NCBI GenBank assembly: GCA_023435745.1 | Contig: JAEZMD010000012.1 | Coordinates: 118,117-182,116, forward strand | Origin: Bacillota bacterium | GTDB taxonomy: Bacteria; Bacillota; Clostridia; Acetivibrionales; DTU013 | DNA: 64,000 nt | Direction: 5' to 3' | In this document: positions 62,840 through 64,000 of the stretch, piece after piece | How the letters are laid out: the number at the start of each line of letters is the position of its first letter | How positions within the stretch are numbered: position 1 is the first letter of the stretch | Notes under the pieces: generated by a model | Told to the model about the DNA's origin: nothing | Seen by the model: only the letters and a program-made list of their open reading frames with translations | Databases searched by the model: none | Position numbers and translations under genes: made by a program

Positions 62840-62893
62840 CGCTTTGATTCCCTTTTAGGGGCACCCAGCCATATAAACCGCACCTTAGAACAA

Positions 62894-62940
62894 CGTGCGC
62901 CTGCTCAGACATTCAAGAGAAGACGCACGTTCTTTTCGTA
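62894..62940 (+). terminator. stem-loop after the giant surface protein
   Basis: AACGTGCG and CGCACGTT pair over 8 bp and are followed by CTTTTCG, 55 bp past the stop. Moderately convincing rho-independent terminator. Confidence 0.6.
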
Positions 62941-63115
62941 TTCAGATAAAAAATCATCTCACGTTTTTCCCATTCATTCCTCATCGTAGCAACCTCAGGG
63001 CAGCCTGTCAGCGGTGGAACACAAGGCTTTGACGGATAGCTTCATTTCCACAAAAGTACCGATTATAGATAGGTCTATCTGGTTGTAACCGCATAACTTT
63101 CCGGAGTCTTGATGA

Positions 63116-63318
63116 TTAAACCGGCTGACGGGCATTGATATACAGATTGATGTCATCGACAATATACTGCCGCCCCGTCGTATGCAGAGCCTCATAATAT
63201 GATCGGATATAATCTATGACGCGGTATTGGTTAAACAAAGCTATCACCGCTTTGCCCGACATCTTCATTGCATTTTCTGCTGACCCTGTAACCCGAATAT
63301 TTTCAAGGCTTTCACGAT
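63116..63318 (-). pseudogene. 3' fragment of an unknown gene cut by the IS
   Basis: The reverse frame ending at TAA 63116 encodes about 67 residues of protein-like sequence ('HRESLENIRVTGSAENAMKM', 'YEALHTTGRQYIVDDINLYI'). Upstream it runs into the IS end at 63319, so the 5' part is missing or displaced. Family not recognised. The stretch 62940-63115 shows nothing else. Confidence 0.5.
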
Positions 63319-64000
63319 GGCCAGACTGTCCGAAAAGTGCACGAAATAAGCATTTCGTCTGACGAACTTTACATAAATATGATATAATGTATATATCATA
63401 CAAGTGACAGAGGTGCTCTTATGAAATATAAAAAGGGACAACCAAGAGACCAAATGACTATGGTAACAGAATGTCTGGAGGAGTACATATCTGAAGAAAA
63501 CCCCGTCCGTGTAATAGACGCATTTGTTGACAGTCTCGACCTCGATCTTGCAGGCTTTATGCGAACCATGCCGAAGGAGACGGGACGTCCCCCCTATGAT
63601 CCAAGGGATCTACTGAAACTGTATGTATACGGTTACTTCAATAAAATACGCTCTAGCAGAAAGCTTATGACAGAGTGTACACGAAACATCGAGCTTTTCT
63701 ATCTTTTGGGTAAACTGACTCCTGATTTTAGAACCATATCGGATTTTAGAAAGGACAACGCCAAAGCATTGAAGAAAGTTTTCAGCGCTTTTGTGAAGCT
63801 GTGTGTTAAGCTGAATTTGTACCAAAAAGAGCTTCTAGCTATTGATGGATCGAAGTTCCGCGCAGTCAACAGCAAGGACAATACATATAACACTCAGATC
63901 CTAGAAAAGAAACTTAAAAGGATAGATGAACATATAGCGGAGTATCTTTCTCAAATGGACACAAATGATGAAGTAGAACCTGATGCCCCCTCGCCTGAGC
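63319..64000 (+). mobile_element. IS1182-family insertion sequence, left part
   Basis: The left end GGCCAGACTGTCCGAAAA starts at 63319, a TATAAT box lies at 63383-63388 with CTGACG 18 bp upstream, and the transposase begins at 63421. The right end is outside the window. Confidence 0.8.
63421..64000 (+). CDS. IS1182-family transposase (N-terminal part)
   Basis: ATG 63421 (AGAGGTG upstream) opens a frame that runs off the window (193 codons). It carries the IS1182 N-terminal domain: 'NPVRVIDAFVDSLDL', 'TGRPPYDPRDLLKLYVYGYFNKIRSSRKL', 'RNIELFYLLG', 'DFRTISDFRKDN' and 'AIDGSKFRAVNS', whose Asp is the first DDE residue. No frameshift within the visible part, so the element may be active. Confidence 0.92.
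   Translation, partial: MKYKKGQPRDQMTMVTECLEEYISEENPVRVIDAFVDSLDLDLAGFMRTMPKETGRPPYDPRDLLKLYVYGYFNKIRSSRKLMTECTRNIELFYLLGKLTPDFRTISDFRKDNAKALKKVFSAFVKLCVKLNLYQKELLAIDGSKFRAVNSKDNTYNTQILEKKLKRIDEHIAEYLSQMDTNDEVEPDAPSPE

Overview
The window looks like a chromosomal segment of a Bacillota bacterium, most likely an anaerobic Clostridia relative. Supporting signs are purine-rich Shine-Dalgarno sequences, S-layer homology (SLH) surface proteins, two T-box leaders, an lpl-type sugar ABC transporter with a membrane-spanning AraC regulator, and several Clostridia-like families. The assignment is an inference; no rRNA or tRNA gene was recognised. Layout: (1) 1-8.4 kb holds the 5' end of a DeoC-like aldolase, a class C beta-lactamase-like serine hydrolase, a stand-alone E2-type acyltransferase, an MMPL exporter with its heptad-repeat partner and divergent TetR, and a PurF-like protein that lacks the glutaminase cysteine. 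(2) 8.6-20 kb holds an SLH protein with four repeats, then a GH51 arabinofuranosidase, a PepV-type dipeptidase, an AraC sensor-regulator and a sugar-binding protein with two permeases, so it looks like a plant oligosaccharide uptake locus. (3) 20.1-33.4 kb is a surface-sensing region: a decayed GGDEF gene, an operon of SLH-LRR protein, XRE regulator, tiny membrane protein, LRR lipoprotein and SLH protein, then an LRR receptor Ser/Thr kinase with its HTH partner and two zinc-ribbon membrane proteins. (4) 33.5-35 kb is a LuxR regulator with an MFS-like membrane domain. (5) 35.1-42.7 kb is a four-gene operon encoding a 189-aa unknown protein, a DUF4062-NACHT-beta-propeller STAND protein, a C-terminally membrane-anchored helical protein and an HD-RyR protein. 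It is the best candidate for an undescribed NLR-like signalling or defence system. (6) 42.8-47.4 kb is a K+ uptake operon joining KtrAB-like transport to a KdpDE-like two-component system. (7) 47.6-50 kb is trpBA under a tryptophan T-box. (8) 50.1-53 kb has a PPC/DUF296 gene, an AraC regulator, DinB, and remnants of three genes. (9) 53-56 kb is LysR diverging from purA and a HAD phosphatase. (10) 56.1-64 kb is a visibly GC-richer block with a broken PadR gene and a 1795-aa SLH surface protein. An isoleucine-type T-box cut by an IS-end-like sequence lies at its left, and an IS1182-family element with the same end sequence lies at its right. How the parts may work together: regions 3 and 5 both pair presumed recognition modules (LRRs, propeller) with signalling modules (kinase, NACHT ATPase, HD). 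Region 2 couples extracellular arabinan breakdown with import. Regions 8-10 show gene decay and transposition.
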